Origin: Cryptomeria japonica
Taxonomy: Eukaryota; Streptophyta; Pinopsida; Cupressales; Cupressaceae
Assembly: GCF_030272615.1 (NCBI RefSeq)
Contig: NC_081406.1
Coordinates: forward strand, 482,083,900 to 482,147,899
Reading direction: 5' to 3'
Length of the DNA: 64,000 bases
Shown here: piece after piece, positions 23,511-34,116 of the stretch
How positions within the stretch are numbered: the stretch's first letter is position 1
Layout of the letters: every line of letters begins with the position of its first letter
Made by a program: the position numbers and the translations under genes
The notes under the pieces: model-generated
Told to the model about the DNA's origin: nothing
The model's input: only the letters and a program-made list of their open reading frames with translations
The model's database searches: none

Positions 23511-25907
23511 CCTTTCTCCCTTCATCATGATAACCCTTATACAATGATCAACTCATGAAGCCCTGAATTATGTATGAAATTGATAAGACCTGTCTGTATC
23601 ATCCAGTCTACTTACTACCTTCATATCTCTATAAAAGAAAATGTGTATGAGGTTAAGTTTTAGGATAGGATGTAGGAAAGTGAAGGAGGTTAAGATAGGG
23701 GATATGAAAGGTAGATGGAAGGTAATAATGATAGGAAGTGAGGTAAAGGTTATGAGGTGTGGGTTAGAAAATAGGGTTTAGGAAATGGAAGGAAGGGTCA
23801 TCCATGTCGTAGTGCTTCAAGAGGAGCACATTCACATGAGGGAAAAGAAGAGTCATATCACTTTGAGAGTTTTCACCAAGATGAGTAGCCCGATTATGGA
23901 CCCACAACAAAGACACCTCATGAGGATCCACTTGTACTAGAGAAGCATATACTTGTATCATGGGAGCTTATTAGGAGTTCACCTTGAATTTGGGAAATAC
24001 ACATAGAGGAGATAGAATATTGATCAATACACATTACCTAGCCTCATCATGCATAAATACAAGAGGTAAAGACTATAGCAAGCACATATCATGAGCCAAA
24101 GGATCATATTTAAGAGTTTCTTCATCTCCAATCCTCTACATTTTTTAGATCCACAAATGGGGTTGAAGCTAAGTCTTGGATACTTAGCTTGGACTTATTC
24201 TTTGGGTTGCATCTATATGTGAGCAACCTAAGGCATAATTTGCAATGCAATTTTTGAGATGACTTGCTTCCACCTTGTGGTACTGGGAGGATAAAATGCA
24301 CCAACTCACATTGAAAACCCTCTCATGGGATACCATTTTGGAGTGCTTCAAAGTGTGTTCTATTTCAAAATATTTTTGACAGAGATGCATAGATGAGTTT
24401 CAGAATTTACATAATGAGGTTTGATAGTGCCTCAACATGAGAGTTAGTTTTTGGAGTTCTTGTAGTTTGTAGATTACATTCAAGACAAGTTACTTGTCAA
24501 TTATTTCATTAGGGGTGGAAAGCCCAAAATTTCAGTTTTCCTACTCATGGCCAATCCAAATGACTTTAGGGTTGCTATGGAAAAGTCTCTTATAGAAAAG
24601 GAGGTACATGGGAGGACACAAGAGGCATGAGAGAAGTTTGTAACCTTGATGAAGGGACTAAAGTGTCCATAGGCTTCCCCATCCTTCAAAGGAGAATTTA
24701 GACTTACTATAGGATTTCAAAGAAAAACCCAATAGTATCAATATTAGGGACAAAGGTCTAGAACATAGTAGAAGCCATAGGGTAGTCACATGTGACCATC
24801 ATCGACACAAGGATATTTTAGGTATGAGAGACTATAGGGCTATAAATCTAGGCCTTCTATGACTCAACAACCTTTTAGGGGATAATCTAGTGTTTTTAGT
24901 AGCTAGGATCTTCTAATTATGGTGGGGCCTAGCCAACATAGGGTTATATGAGAGGAACATGTTATGTATATGTTAGTATCAGACAAAGAGTGCCCACAAG
25001 GTTTTAGAATAGGTGGACACCATCATATAATTTCAAAGTATATAGTTGATATGTGGGTCTTTACCCTCCCAACCACTCAACATGTACCACCATTGGCCTT
25101 TACCCTCCCAACCACCCAAAGGTCAAAGGAAGATTCACTTCTACAACACTCACTTTTTGTGACAATCTCAAGCACTTAGGAAAGTCACTCCTTTCATGGC
25201 CATTATTCTTCACAACACTCTCTAACATTAATTATTATGATAGTGTAAAGAACCACATATGAACTATCAAAAATGAGAGAAGAAACATTCATGTTCTTTT
25301 GGTACTTTGTGATTTCTAAACCATGTTTGAATCTTTCTTATCTTATGTGAAAGAATCTTAGCATGATGCCTTTAAGTACACAACCTTAGATACACAATTC
25401 AAAATTTATGACATCATACCAAAGGATAACAATTAGATCTAGGAATCATCAACCTTGAAAAAATATGAATTCAAACAACTAAAATTTAGACCATGTCCAT
25501 TATCCAGCCTAAGGATAAAATCATATATGTGATTCTTATATGATAAAAAAACTAGCAAATATGAATTTTTAAATCTTTCAAGATCAAACTACAAAAGGTC
25601 AAAAGGTAGGAATCTTATGTCTAATACTTTTGTTGTGGAAGTTAGGGTGGTTGTCACCTATGTTGCCTTTACTCAATGAAATTTGTAGCAATTTGTTAAA
25701 TCTTTACACCTCAAATTAATCATTGAAAATGTTGAGTTGGTTGATGATAAGTGATGAAATGGGGGTAGAAACAAATACTATCTCCCTCATCTTGTGTCTA
25801 TGTCTATTTGGCTTGTGGTACACTAGGTTATTCTAAACCAAGACACATGTCAAGGTTTGTATAAGAGTATATGTGAGTGTAGTGTGTTTGCTATGTAGAA
25901 TGCATTT
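23511..25907. other. CACTA interior, no gene recognised
   Basis: About 2.4 kb without recognisable coding. A direct duplication of 'ctttaccctcccaaccac' lies near 25060-25120. Overlapping minus-strand frames near 24122-24390 lack a family resemblance. Confidence 0.4.
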
Positions 25908-27040
25908 TTTTTTTCAAGATCGATTACCAAAATAAATTCAGAGTACAAAGTTAGGTTACAATAATAGTGACCAAGTTGATTACTACATCAAATCCCCAAC
26001 TAGGCTAAACCATCTTAAAATTAGAAGAAGAAAAAAGAATCAGTTTATACGATTAAGAGTAGCGTGTAGAGCTTCGAGTCAACATCAAATTACATCAATA
26101 TTATATCATCTATTGACAACATATTCAAAAAGATATATTGTAATAGCTTATTAAGATTCATTATCACTATCATTATGTGGATTTTCCTCTTTCTCTTCAT
26201 TCTCCTCATCTTCATTATTAGCTTCTTTGTCTTTTCCTTTGTCATTATTCTTAGGTTCAATCCTACTAATTTGGAAAGTATCAAATTCTCTTCCAAGGGG
26301 CACAAAGATCCTCTCTCAACTAGAGAAAACAAAGTTTTGGTGAGCCATTTCTAGGTGTCTTATAGCTTCACCCCTCTTTAATTGATATTGGTGTTCTTTT
26401 TGGTATTTATTGTAAAAGTCTATATACTCTTCCTATAATTTCTTCCCTATCTTTCTTAGACGTTGGGGTCAATAGGAAACATCCTAAATGTCTTCTTTAT
26501 ATATTGAAGAGGAACCTTCATCCAATATCTTCATGAATCTTATTGTTGGCATCTTCAATGTAAATGATACCTATTCAATAATAATTAGCATTGTGATTCT
26601 AACATTACACTCAATAAGAACCCTCCCTTTACCTTGGAACACATTCTCATTCCTTCTCTTCCAAAGAAACCAAAGAATTTCAATAGACAATAAAATCCAA
26701 AACTAGTTAGACTTTTTACTCAAATTGCAGACATACCTGACAATAAATTCAAACCATGAGAAATTATCAACAATATTCCCACCTAAAATGTTATAACGAT
26801 TGACAATAATTAATTTTCTCCCGATTAATATCTTCCATGGTTCATTCCCTTCTAAAGCCTTGATAATCTATTTGATTTCTAAGGAAATACCTTGTTGCCT
26901 AAGGTCTTTGATCCCTAATCCACCTAAGTCCTTACTCAAGCAGAACCATTTCTATTTAACAACATGCATCCTTTTCTTACCTCTTCCATCTAACCACAAA
27001 ATTGCACAAATGATAATATTGTGGGTCTGAAGGTTTGGAC
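25908..27040 (-). pseudogene. 3' end of a LINE retrotransposon
   Basis: On the minus strand, near 26850-26960, the text reads KWFCLSKDLGGLGIKDLRQQGIS, the conserved LINE segment after the RT domain (W..LPK..GGLGI.DL). A tail with ILWFLWKRRNE follows near 26640, then an acidic C-terminal end near 26155-26330. A T-run on the plus strand near 25907-25916 fits a poly(A) tail. The copy is 5' truncated, with stops and shifts. It abuts the left arm of the DRM inverted repeat. Confidence 0.7.
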
Positions 27041-27043
27041 GTT

Positions 27044-27602
27044 GGTGCATGAAAGCATTGCATGAGTTCTACTTTTAAAAATTACATAAAACATTTTTAA
27101 TTTATTTGATTGAGTCTTATTTGAAAAAAATAAATGATGTTTCCTTTCTCCAAGAATTGGATCTAGGATCTTTCTGTCAGATAATATGTAACATCCAGTG
27201 ACTAAATATTTTCTTTATAGATGCTTATTTTATTTAATCATCTAAGCCTGAATTATAATTTATATCTGTATAGAAGCAGAAGATACAATTTGAAGAGTCA
27301 TGTGCAAGTAAATTTCATAAAAGAAAGCAAGCAGGCATTATCTTGAATGACATGGAAACAAGCTCATCAACTGCCCAGAAGAGAGCAATTGGAGAAAAGC
27401 AGAGGAAAATGTTAAAAGGTGATAAATACATAGAGAATATGCAATACAAACAAACAATGTCTGGAGTGTGTGATGTGGTCTCTAATTTATGTCTGGAGGG
27501 ACTAACTAGTTTTGGAGTTCTTGGGAAACCTATTGGGCCATGCTTGGAGGAAATCAATGTGTTCATGCAAGGGCGACCTTATTTCTATTATGAGAATGAT
27601 GC
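27044..27602 (+). repeat. Left arm of DRM inverted repeat
   Basis: This segment matches 31876-32440 in inverse orientation over about 560 bp with only scattered differences. It covers an intron-like AT-rich part (27044-27273) and a DRM exon (from 27274). The two arms are separated by about 4.3 kb. Confidence 0.85.
27274..27602 (+). pseudogene. DRM: Captured fragment of a DRM-type DNA methyltransferase (left copy)
   Basis: After an intron-like end (TATAG at 27269-27273) the exon reads on the plus strand through GLTSFGVLGKPIGPCLEEIN and FMQGRPYFYYENDA. These are features of the start of the rearranged methyltransferase domain of plant DRM proteins (RNA-directed de novo cytosine methylation). 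The frame is open from 27343 to the end of the homology at 27602, then unrelated DNA follows. It lacks all catalytic motifs and cannot be an enzyme. Retained intron sequence argues for capture from genomic DNA, not from a cDNA. Confidence 0.8.
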
Positions 27603-28352
27603 CCAATTTGATTATAATGTTAATTTTAAGAAATCAGATGTTAATGTAACCAATGTGATTATAATCAGACTGTGTATAAATAGTAATAGCAATAAAACAC
27701 AAGACACAAGAACAGTAACAACAATAAAATACAAGACACCAATACCTTGGGAAAACCTCCCTCCTGGAGGTGAAAAACCCATCCTTTAAATTTGTTATGT
27801 ATTATCTCAAATGTAGATAGTTTACAAGACTTATCTCAGATTTTAGTTCAAGAAATTAGTGTTGAATGCAACCCTTTAATAGCAAATGATAAAGCAGAGC
27901 AGCAAAAGTCTTGATCTGATTTGCACAAGATACTTTGACAACTTCATTATCTTCAACCTTGCATAATCACCTTGCACAAGTTCGCATTAGAGAGAATCAT
28001 TGCTAGCATAACAGATAGAAGAAATATGAATTGTGTTGTGTCTCCAAATGACTTCATCTTGGAGCATTATATACCAACCTTAGGTGCTAATCACCCTCAG
28101 GTCGGCGTGAAAATAATAATAAATTATTATTCTATATTCCCATGTTGGATATTGGGTCCTGCCTAATAGTTGTTTAATTTCCCTTAGCACGTTACATTTT
28201 GGGCCCAACCCAATGACACATTGAATTCCTTTATCATGCTACATTTGGGTCTAGCCCAATTTAAGATGACTTCCACGTTACATTTTGTGTCTATCCCAAT
28301 GACATATTTAAATAGAGGATAATACAAGTGCATACAATAGGTATCTGGGCTA
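27603..28352. other. Spacer between left DRM arm and solo LTR; LTR-like remnant
   Basis: Contains 'cttgggaaaacctccctcctggaggtgaaaaaccc' style text near 27746-27781, a phrase usual in LTRs of this genome. Repeated 'acgttacattttgggcccaaccca'-like phrases lie near 28190-28300. I read it as remnants of other LTR elements; limits are unclear. Confidence 0.4.
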
Positions 28353-28357
28353 GCTAC

Positions 28358-29860
28358 TGTTGGCATTATGTGAACCGGTATGAGGACATAATGACATTGT
28401 ATGTTGTCATTGATGTCAATATGTTGAAGAGGTGAGAACCGACATAACACTGTGAACCGGCATTCGTACCAAAGTGTAGCGGTGTGCTTGTTCATGGTGA
28501 ACTGGCATATGGTTATGGGAATCAGCACATGGAAGCATTGTATGACTACCGGTTGGTAGTCTCAACTTCAGGGTTTCCTGTTTAAGTGCTTCAAACCTGT
28601 GTGGCTCAACCAATGACATTGTGTGATGAGTTAGCATTATAATGAAGAACAAATCATGTTGCCACGTCAGCCTTTTGTGCATGAAGGATCTTGCATGAAG
28701 GAGATTGTTCCTATCTACCTTGGGAATGTGCGAAGTTTGTAAAACGGTGATAATGTGTGATGGGTTATCAGCCGCCATGAAATTGGTGAAAATGGATGAT
28801 GGAGAATGTCTTGAGATTGGATCAAGACTGTTGCAATTAATGGAGTGTTCTCAACGGTCAGGATTGAACCATTTGAATTCCTTAACCTAACAGGTTTAGG
28901 GTTTAGGGTTTATGCTACCAACCTATCTGTTTTCCTATAAGGTTGATGTTGTGTCTCTTTCTGAGGTTGTTGGCAGAAGTTGTGTGTGTGTATCCAAGAG
29001 AAGGGATACGTGATTCTTGCCAGACCAAAAAGGAAAGAAGTGATACCTACAGAGTGTAAGTGTAGAAGGTGAAGAGGAGCTTAAGCGGATCTGCATTGGC
29101 ATTGAGTGTTGTTACCAGATCATTGTAATACCTGTTGATCTCTAACCACCTCAACAGTTGGAAAATCCCTTAATAGGGTAGCCTTAACTGGCTTACTGTA
29201 AATCCTTTAACAGGGTAATTCAAAGCTATTGAGTTTGAAATCCTTTAGCTATTGAGTTCTTGAAATTCTCTAACAAGCTAACCTTTAACAGGGTTTAACC
29301 CTTAACCAAGTATTGTAGTCATCCCTTAACTGGGTGATCTCTAACAGGATCATTTCCTAGAAGAACCTTTTGTAATGTCTCTAACCAAACAAGGCTCCTA
29401 ACAGAGCAAACTTCTAAAGAGTTCAAAAACAGCTTGTGGGTATTCATCCCCATCTTGGTTTTTCCCAGTTGGGTTTCCATGTGAAAAATATGTGTATCAT
29501 GTGTGATGCTTTGCTATTATCTGTCAAGCATATAATGGTTCTGTGTTTTATGCCTATTAATAAAACATGTTGAACTAGCTATTATTATGATCTGATGGTA
29601 GATTACCTATTTATGCATAAGGGAGAAATGGTAAGGTAGTCTTGAGTTGAGTGAAAAGCTAAGTGAGTAACCGGTTAATGCTTGTCTCAATCAGTCTTAG
29701 CTTTACCGGTTGCACTCTGTTTCAAACTGGTGTCACTGTTTGCCAGTCATTTGAAGTGTCTTCTATCAGATCAATTTAGGACTATATTTTTGTCTGTACT
29801 GATTCACCCCCCCACCTCTCAGTACTAGGTTAGTACTATCAGTTCATCATTGAGTTATTA
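28358..29860 (+). mobile_element. Probable solo LTR
   Basis: Starts TGTTGGCATTATG at 28358 with the same LTR opening as neighbours and holds 'tttttcccagttgggtttcc' near 29459 and a CCCCC/CTCTCAGTAC block near 29807-29826, both typical of the 3' part of such LTRs. TAGCTAC occurs at 28351-28357 and again at 29859-29865, so GCTAC looks like a duplication. The 3' end (GTTATTA) is not the usual CA, so the right limit may be off by some bases. No internal region is attached. Confidence 0.6.
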
Positions 29861-29865
29861 GCTAC

Positions 29866-31080
29866 TATTTCAACAAACCAAGGTCTGAAAATGGTACCTG
29901 GCTATAATAGGTTGGACTCACTTTGAGTGATGTTTATTTGAAGTTCTGAAACAGAAGCCTATTGTAGAACATAATGGTTAACCCTATGTTAGTGATCTAG
30001 GGCTCAGGTGTGCCTAGAGAAAACACATGAAAATGAGTACAAATGTATTAGAGAGCACATATCATTGTCACACAACAAGAGAGATTCAAGAATGAGAAGA
30101 CACTATGCTAAAACTGTAGGTTGCAAGATTGTTTATGCAAAAGTAAATGCCAGGTGTCTATCTTTTGTAGTATCATATTCTTCTAGCTAGGAACAACTGT
30201 ATTATTATACAAGAGTAAAGATGAGTTTCATGGAAGTTACAAGACCCGCAACCACTCACTTTTTGTCCATTCATGTCCCATGTCTTTTTGTTTTCTTGAA
30301 AAATTGTAAACGAAAAATAGCATTGTCATTGTCAAAGTTGTTATATTAAAACAAAATGGAGTTAAAAGTGTTGCAATGTGAACACATGTTTTAGGCAATG
30401 TGCTAAAGGTAGTGGTGAAGAAATATATGTAATGAAGTACTATCATTTCATTCAAATCCATCAAAGTGTCAGATCCTCCTAGATCATTTGCCTCTCCTTG
30501 AGAAGCAACAATGGCAAGTTGCGGAAAATGTAGAGAGTTGTTGGCAACCTGAGCTTTGGTAAACCATTTTCCTTAGGAAAGAATTTGACATGCATTAAAA
30601 ATCTAGTAAAGAAAAATCTCTTCAATTTTGGAGCATTTTACCCTGTCTTCAATGATTTGATCACTTCTACTGGTATGCCACAACTAGGATTGATATTTGT
30701 TGGCTAAATTTCTTTTGAAAAGTGTCGAACAAGGGTAGAAAGTAATGGAAAAAGAGTTTTGCAATAAAAATATGATGTAAACTGTTACATGATTACTGAA
30801 ATTTCAGAAAATGATATGTCAAATTCAATTAGGACCAACCTAATATTGCCTAAAATTATGGCCGACTAGTTTTGTCTTTAATAATATGAATGATTGTGTA
30901 TTTATATCACTTGCACTTGTCCTCCTTCTCCCATTTAGTATGTGGCAGTCTTCCAGTCAGTAACATTGAAGAGTAGATAATGACATTAAGGGATTGATAT
31001 TGGCATCCTCTATAGCAGAGTAAGTAGGTAAATCACGTAAGGTAAAGTTTGAAGTGTTAAAAGAGTTCAAATGCAACAAT
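29866..31080. other. CACTA interior between solo LTR and DRM fragment, nothing recognised
   Basis: About 1.2 kb of AT-rich sequence with no supported frame. I looked on the minus strand for the DRM exon that should follow (motif with the catalytic P-C-N) and did not find it. Confidence 0.4.
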
Positions 31081-31087
31081 GGAAACT

Positions 31088-32206
31088 CTAGTTTAAGACG
31101 ACTTCAAAAAATCTAATAAAAAACTCCAGTACTTCTGTATTCAAATCTTGGACATCTTCCCTCTGAATCAACCTACCTATCTGTTGGGTTTTTGTCCACC
31201 AACTATTAAGGATAAGCCTATTATTTTCACATATTTCTACAGATACAACACAACTTAAATGTATCCTATCGATGCAAAGCAACCTTTGCTCCACCAATAC
31301 CAGAAAATAGAGAAAGAACTTTAATTCCATCAAGATAAAATGCTTTCAAGACAGATAAATGGTATGCAACCATATCTATTTGGAATGCATTACCCAAATA
31401 GTGCAATCGATCAGTCGCACAAGAAGTTCCACAAGTGTGATCTTTTCCAAATCCTAATATAATTTGTATCTCGACAACCTCTAGAGGAGCCACCTGACCT
31501 GGCCCCACCCAAACCAAGTTCCATTCTTTGCACTTTTCAAGAATGTATTTTTGTTCACTATCTTGTAGTTTCCCATGTGAATTTTTAATTATAGTATAGA
31601 GTTCTTCATGAAGGACACTACCACATTGTCTAGAGTCTATGCAATTCATTTTTTTCCTTTGATCCCATGGAGGCCAATAGTCCTTTGTCTAAGGAAGTGC
31701 TTCCTGAATAGTCATGGGGGGGAGAGGTAATGCTTGAAATCTCCCTTCTATTGGGAGATTGTGTATATAACCTCTTGGTCTTCTAGAAGCTGAAAAGTAT
31801 ATCGAGTCCACCAACTTTGGTTTCACACTATAGAAATTTTTGGATATTGTCTTCCAAATATCCTTTGGTGCAAAAGCATCATTCTCATAATAGAAAAAAG
31901 GTGTCCCTTGCATGAACACATTTATTTCCTCCAAGTATGGCCCAATAGGTTTCCCAGGAACTCCAAAACTAGTTAGTCCCTCCGGACATAAATTACAGAT
32001 GTCACATCACACACTCCAGACATTGTTTGTTTGTATTGCATACTCTCTATATATTTATCACCCTTTAACACTTTCCTCTACTTTTCTCCAATTTCTCTCT
32101 TTTGGATAGTTGATGGGCTTGTTTCCATGTCATTCAAGATAATGCCTTCTTGCTTTATTTTAAGAAATTTACTTGCACACGACTCTTCAGCTTGTATCTT
32201 CTTCTT
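31088..32206 (-). pseudogene. DRM: Captured DRM-type methyltransferase fragment (right, longer copy)
   Basis: On the minus strand an intron-like end (GTGCAG) precedes an exon at 32206. It reads through GKPIGPYLEEINVFMQGTPF, RRPRGYIHNLPIEGRF near 31790, KEWNLVWVGPGQVAPLE, LHYLGNAFQIDMVAYHLSVLK and LSLFSGIGGAKVALHR near 31266-31313. These are DRM motifs in the rearranged order, ending with the SAM-binding FSGIGG. After a frame change comes VVSVEICENNRLIL. It breaks off near 31088, before the catalytic Cys motif. A 2-bp difference near 32010 and a stop at about 31690 also disable it. Confidence 0.87.
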
Positions 32207-32440
32207 CTGCACAAATATAAATTATAATTTAGGCTCAGACGATTAAATAAAATAAGCATCTATAAAGAAAATATTTAGTCATTGGATGTTACATATTATC
32301 TGATAGAAAGATCCTAGATCCAATTCTTGGAGAAAGGAAACATCATCGATAATGTTTTTTCAAATAAGATTAAATCAAATAAATTAAGAATGTTTTATGT
32401 AATTTTTAAAAGTAGAACTCATTCAATGCTTTCATGCACC
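31876..32440 (-). repeat. Right arm of DRM inverted repeat
   Basis: Inverse match to 27044-27602 covering the intron end and the first part of the DRM exon. The outer limit at 32440 (..ATGCACC) touches the CACTA right subterminal repeats directly. Confidence 0.85.
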
Positions 32441-32796
32441 GATGGCCAAACCATCGGACCCATAGCATCTAATTCCGTCAGAATTCCGACGACAACTAAA
32501 GAAACATCTAACAAGGATGTTGTATGTTCGATGAAACTTTCTTGTCAGATGGTCATGGATGCATGTTAGTGGGGGACCATTGGAATTCTGACATAATCTG
32601 ATGACATTTTTGGCTGGGGGAGAAATCATAGAAGTCGTCGGAAGAGTTCATGGTGTCGTCGGAATTCCAACATTCAATGACATCATCGGGAAGTCCGATG
32701 ATGAGTTTTTGACGGCTATATTTGTCGGCAATCCGATGAAAAGTAGTCGGACTTCCGACGATAGGCCATCGGAAATTATCCCCAAATGTACTAGTG
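32441..32796. repeat. CACTA right subterminal and terminal repeats
   Basis: At least eight short palindromic cores such as GTCAGAATTCCGACG, GTCGGAATTCC, ATCGGGAAGTCCGATG and GTCGGACTTCCGACG. They end in the inverted terminus at 32796 (..CCAAATGTACTAGTG). They match the character of the left end but are denser. Confidence 0.8.
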
Positions 32797-33053
32797 AAAT
32801 CAAAAGATGACAACGGAAAAGCCAAAGTGAGCTACACTTATACATATGATGATGTGGTAAATGTCATCATCATTAAAGATAACATACCTTCAGAACCAAT
32901 CAACGTCATTACAAGAAGAAAAGTGAAGGTCACATTTCAAGGTATAACAAATGAATCGACATCTACTTCATAATATAAATTAGTGGAACAATTGCAAAGA
33001 ATACCTGCTCAAATATCAATTTTAGAGCTTCTCAAAGTTTCACCTATGCATAA
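32797..33053 (+). pseudogene. gag: gag/protease linker of element C, resumed after CACTA
   Basis: The frame broken at 22211 resumes and contains YKLVEQLQRIPAQISILELL near 32979-33038, then the 'SPMH' end. This block typically precedes protease in Tat/Athila-like polyproteins. A stop lies at 32970. Element F enters after CATAA at 33049-33053, and the frame resumes at 38007. Confidence 0.75.
33049..33053. repeat. Target-site duplication CATAA, left copy, element F
   Basis: CATAA here and at 38007-38011 flank element F exactly. The polyprotein frame of C is in register across it. Confidence 0.88.
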
Positions 33054-33505
33054 TGTGAGATTTTCCCAAGATCAAGAGCTCAATGAAATGTGCAAAATAG
33101 AGACACAATATAGGACAAGAATAAACTGTATTCTCATCAACAGAAAATGATCAATAATATCAAAATTGCATACAATGTAGATGAGCTTGCTTATATAGGA
33201 AAGGCTAGGGATATGTGAGCACACAAACATGACATGTGGCTCAATAAGAAACAAGGGTAGGTAGGATATAGGTGTGGGTAGGTAGGAGAAATAATATAAT
33301 AGTCCACATGAGGTGGATCACCCACTGAATGTGGAGTGTAACAAAAAGATCAACACCATAAAAGGTTCAATTTCTCCTACACACACTATCCCAATGTGGC
33401 ACAAACACCCAAGTGTCTCATACCCAAACTACTATGAAATGCATTTCCTAAGTAAACTTAAGTAAGTGTAATAATATCCAAGATGAATAATTATTTACAC
33501 CAACA
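33054..33505 (-). repeat. 3' LTR of element F (left)
   Basis: 452 bp, plus-strand text TGTGAGATTTTCCC to CACCAACA, matching 37555-38006. A PPT (C-run at 33506-33512 on the plus strand) follows, as expected for minus orientation. Confidence 0.92.
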
Positions 33506-34116
33506 CCCCCCCTTAAGTGCAACTTAGCGGAATGCACTTAAGTCTACAATGCAACTAAGGAATGCAAGATGGGTCCGGCTACGAGGCCATGTTAGGTACC
33601 CATGTACAAATGCAAATGCCTGAAAACCAATGCAATGAAAACTCTCACAAAGTGGGGAAAGAGAGAAAAACCCAATGGGAAAAAACCCTCCCCCAAAAGA
33701 GAGATGAAAAACTAGATACAAAGAACTCACATAGAAGTATGTGAAGGACAAAACCCCATGTGAGGAAAAAGTCCCCCCCCATATGAGAGAAGAAGAGAAG
33801 CTAGGAAGGCCCCCCTCAATGTGGAATCTGCACCAATGATAGAAGCTCGATGTATGAAGAAACTGCTCCATGAACATTGAACAACATTCCTCCCCTTAGG
33901 AAGAAACAAAACCAAAGGTGTATCCATGAAGTCTCCCCAATCATGAAGGGAAGATGTATGAAGAAAACTCATGATGAAAGGAATCTCTAAAAACTGCTCA
34001 AGTGTCCCCATGTCGATGCTGAAAGATACCCCCTCCAAAGGTGGTAAACTGTGCCACACTACTGAAAAAGGCACTCCAAGATCTAGTGGAGATGGATGTA
34101 GAACATGTCCCAAAGA
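33506..34116. other. 3' untranslated region of element F
   Basis: Between gag-protease and the 3' LTR. It contains repeated phrases such as 'aaccccatgtgaggaaaaagtcccccc' and 'atgaagaaactgctc', which look like imperfect internal repeats. Frames on the minus strand here (33524-33877, 33727-34113) are Phe/Ser/Pro-rich and do not resemble a known protein. Confidence 0.5.

Larger units (their letters stand above)
22212..32796. mobile_element. CACTA DNA transposon carrying host gene fragments
   Basis: Left terminus CACTAATACATTTGG at 22212 and right terminus, read inverted from 32796, CACTAGTACATTTGG: 14 of 15 bases agree and both begin with CACTA. Subterminal repeats with cores like TCGGAATTCCGA are present at both ends. 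The 3-bp duplication is AAA, and gag resumes in frame across it. At 10.6 kb no transposase motif is seen, so it looks non-autonomous. Inside are an unrecognised coding fragment, a LINE 3' end, two inverted DRM methyltransferase fragments and a solo LTR. Confidence 0.87.

Noticed and set aside
31088-32206. A functional DRM methyltransferase gene
   Set aside because: It has a stop, frame changes, no catalytic Cys motif and no upstream UBA region, and it lies between CACTA ends. It is a captured fragment.
33524-34113. Phe/Ser/Pro-rich minus-strand frames after gag-protease in element F as an extra protein
   Set aside because: They overlap each other, have biased composition from C-rich repeats and show no resemblance to pol or a known accessory protein.
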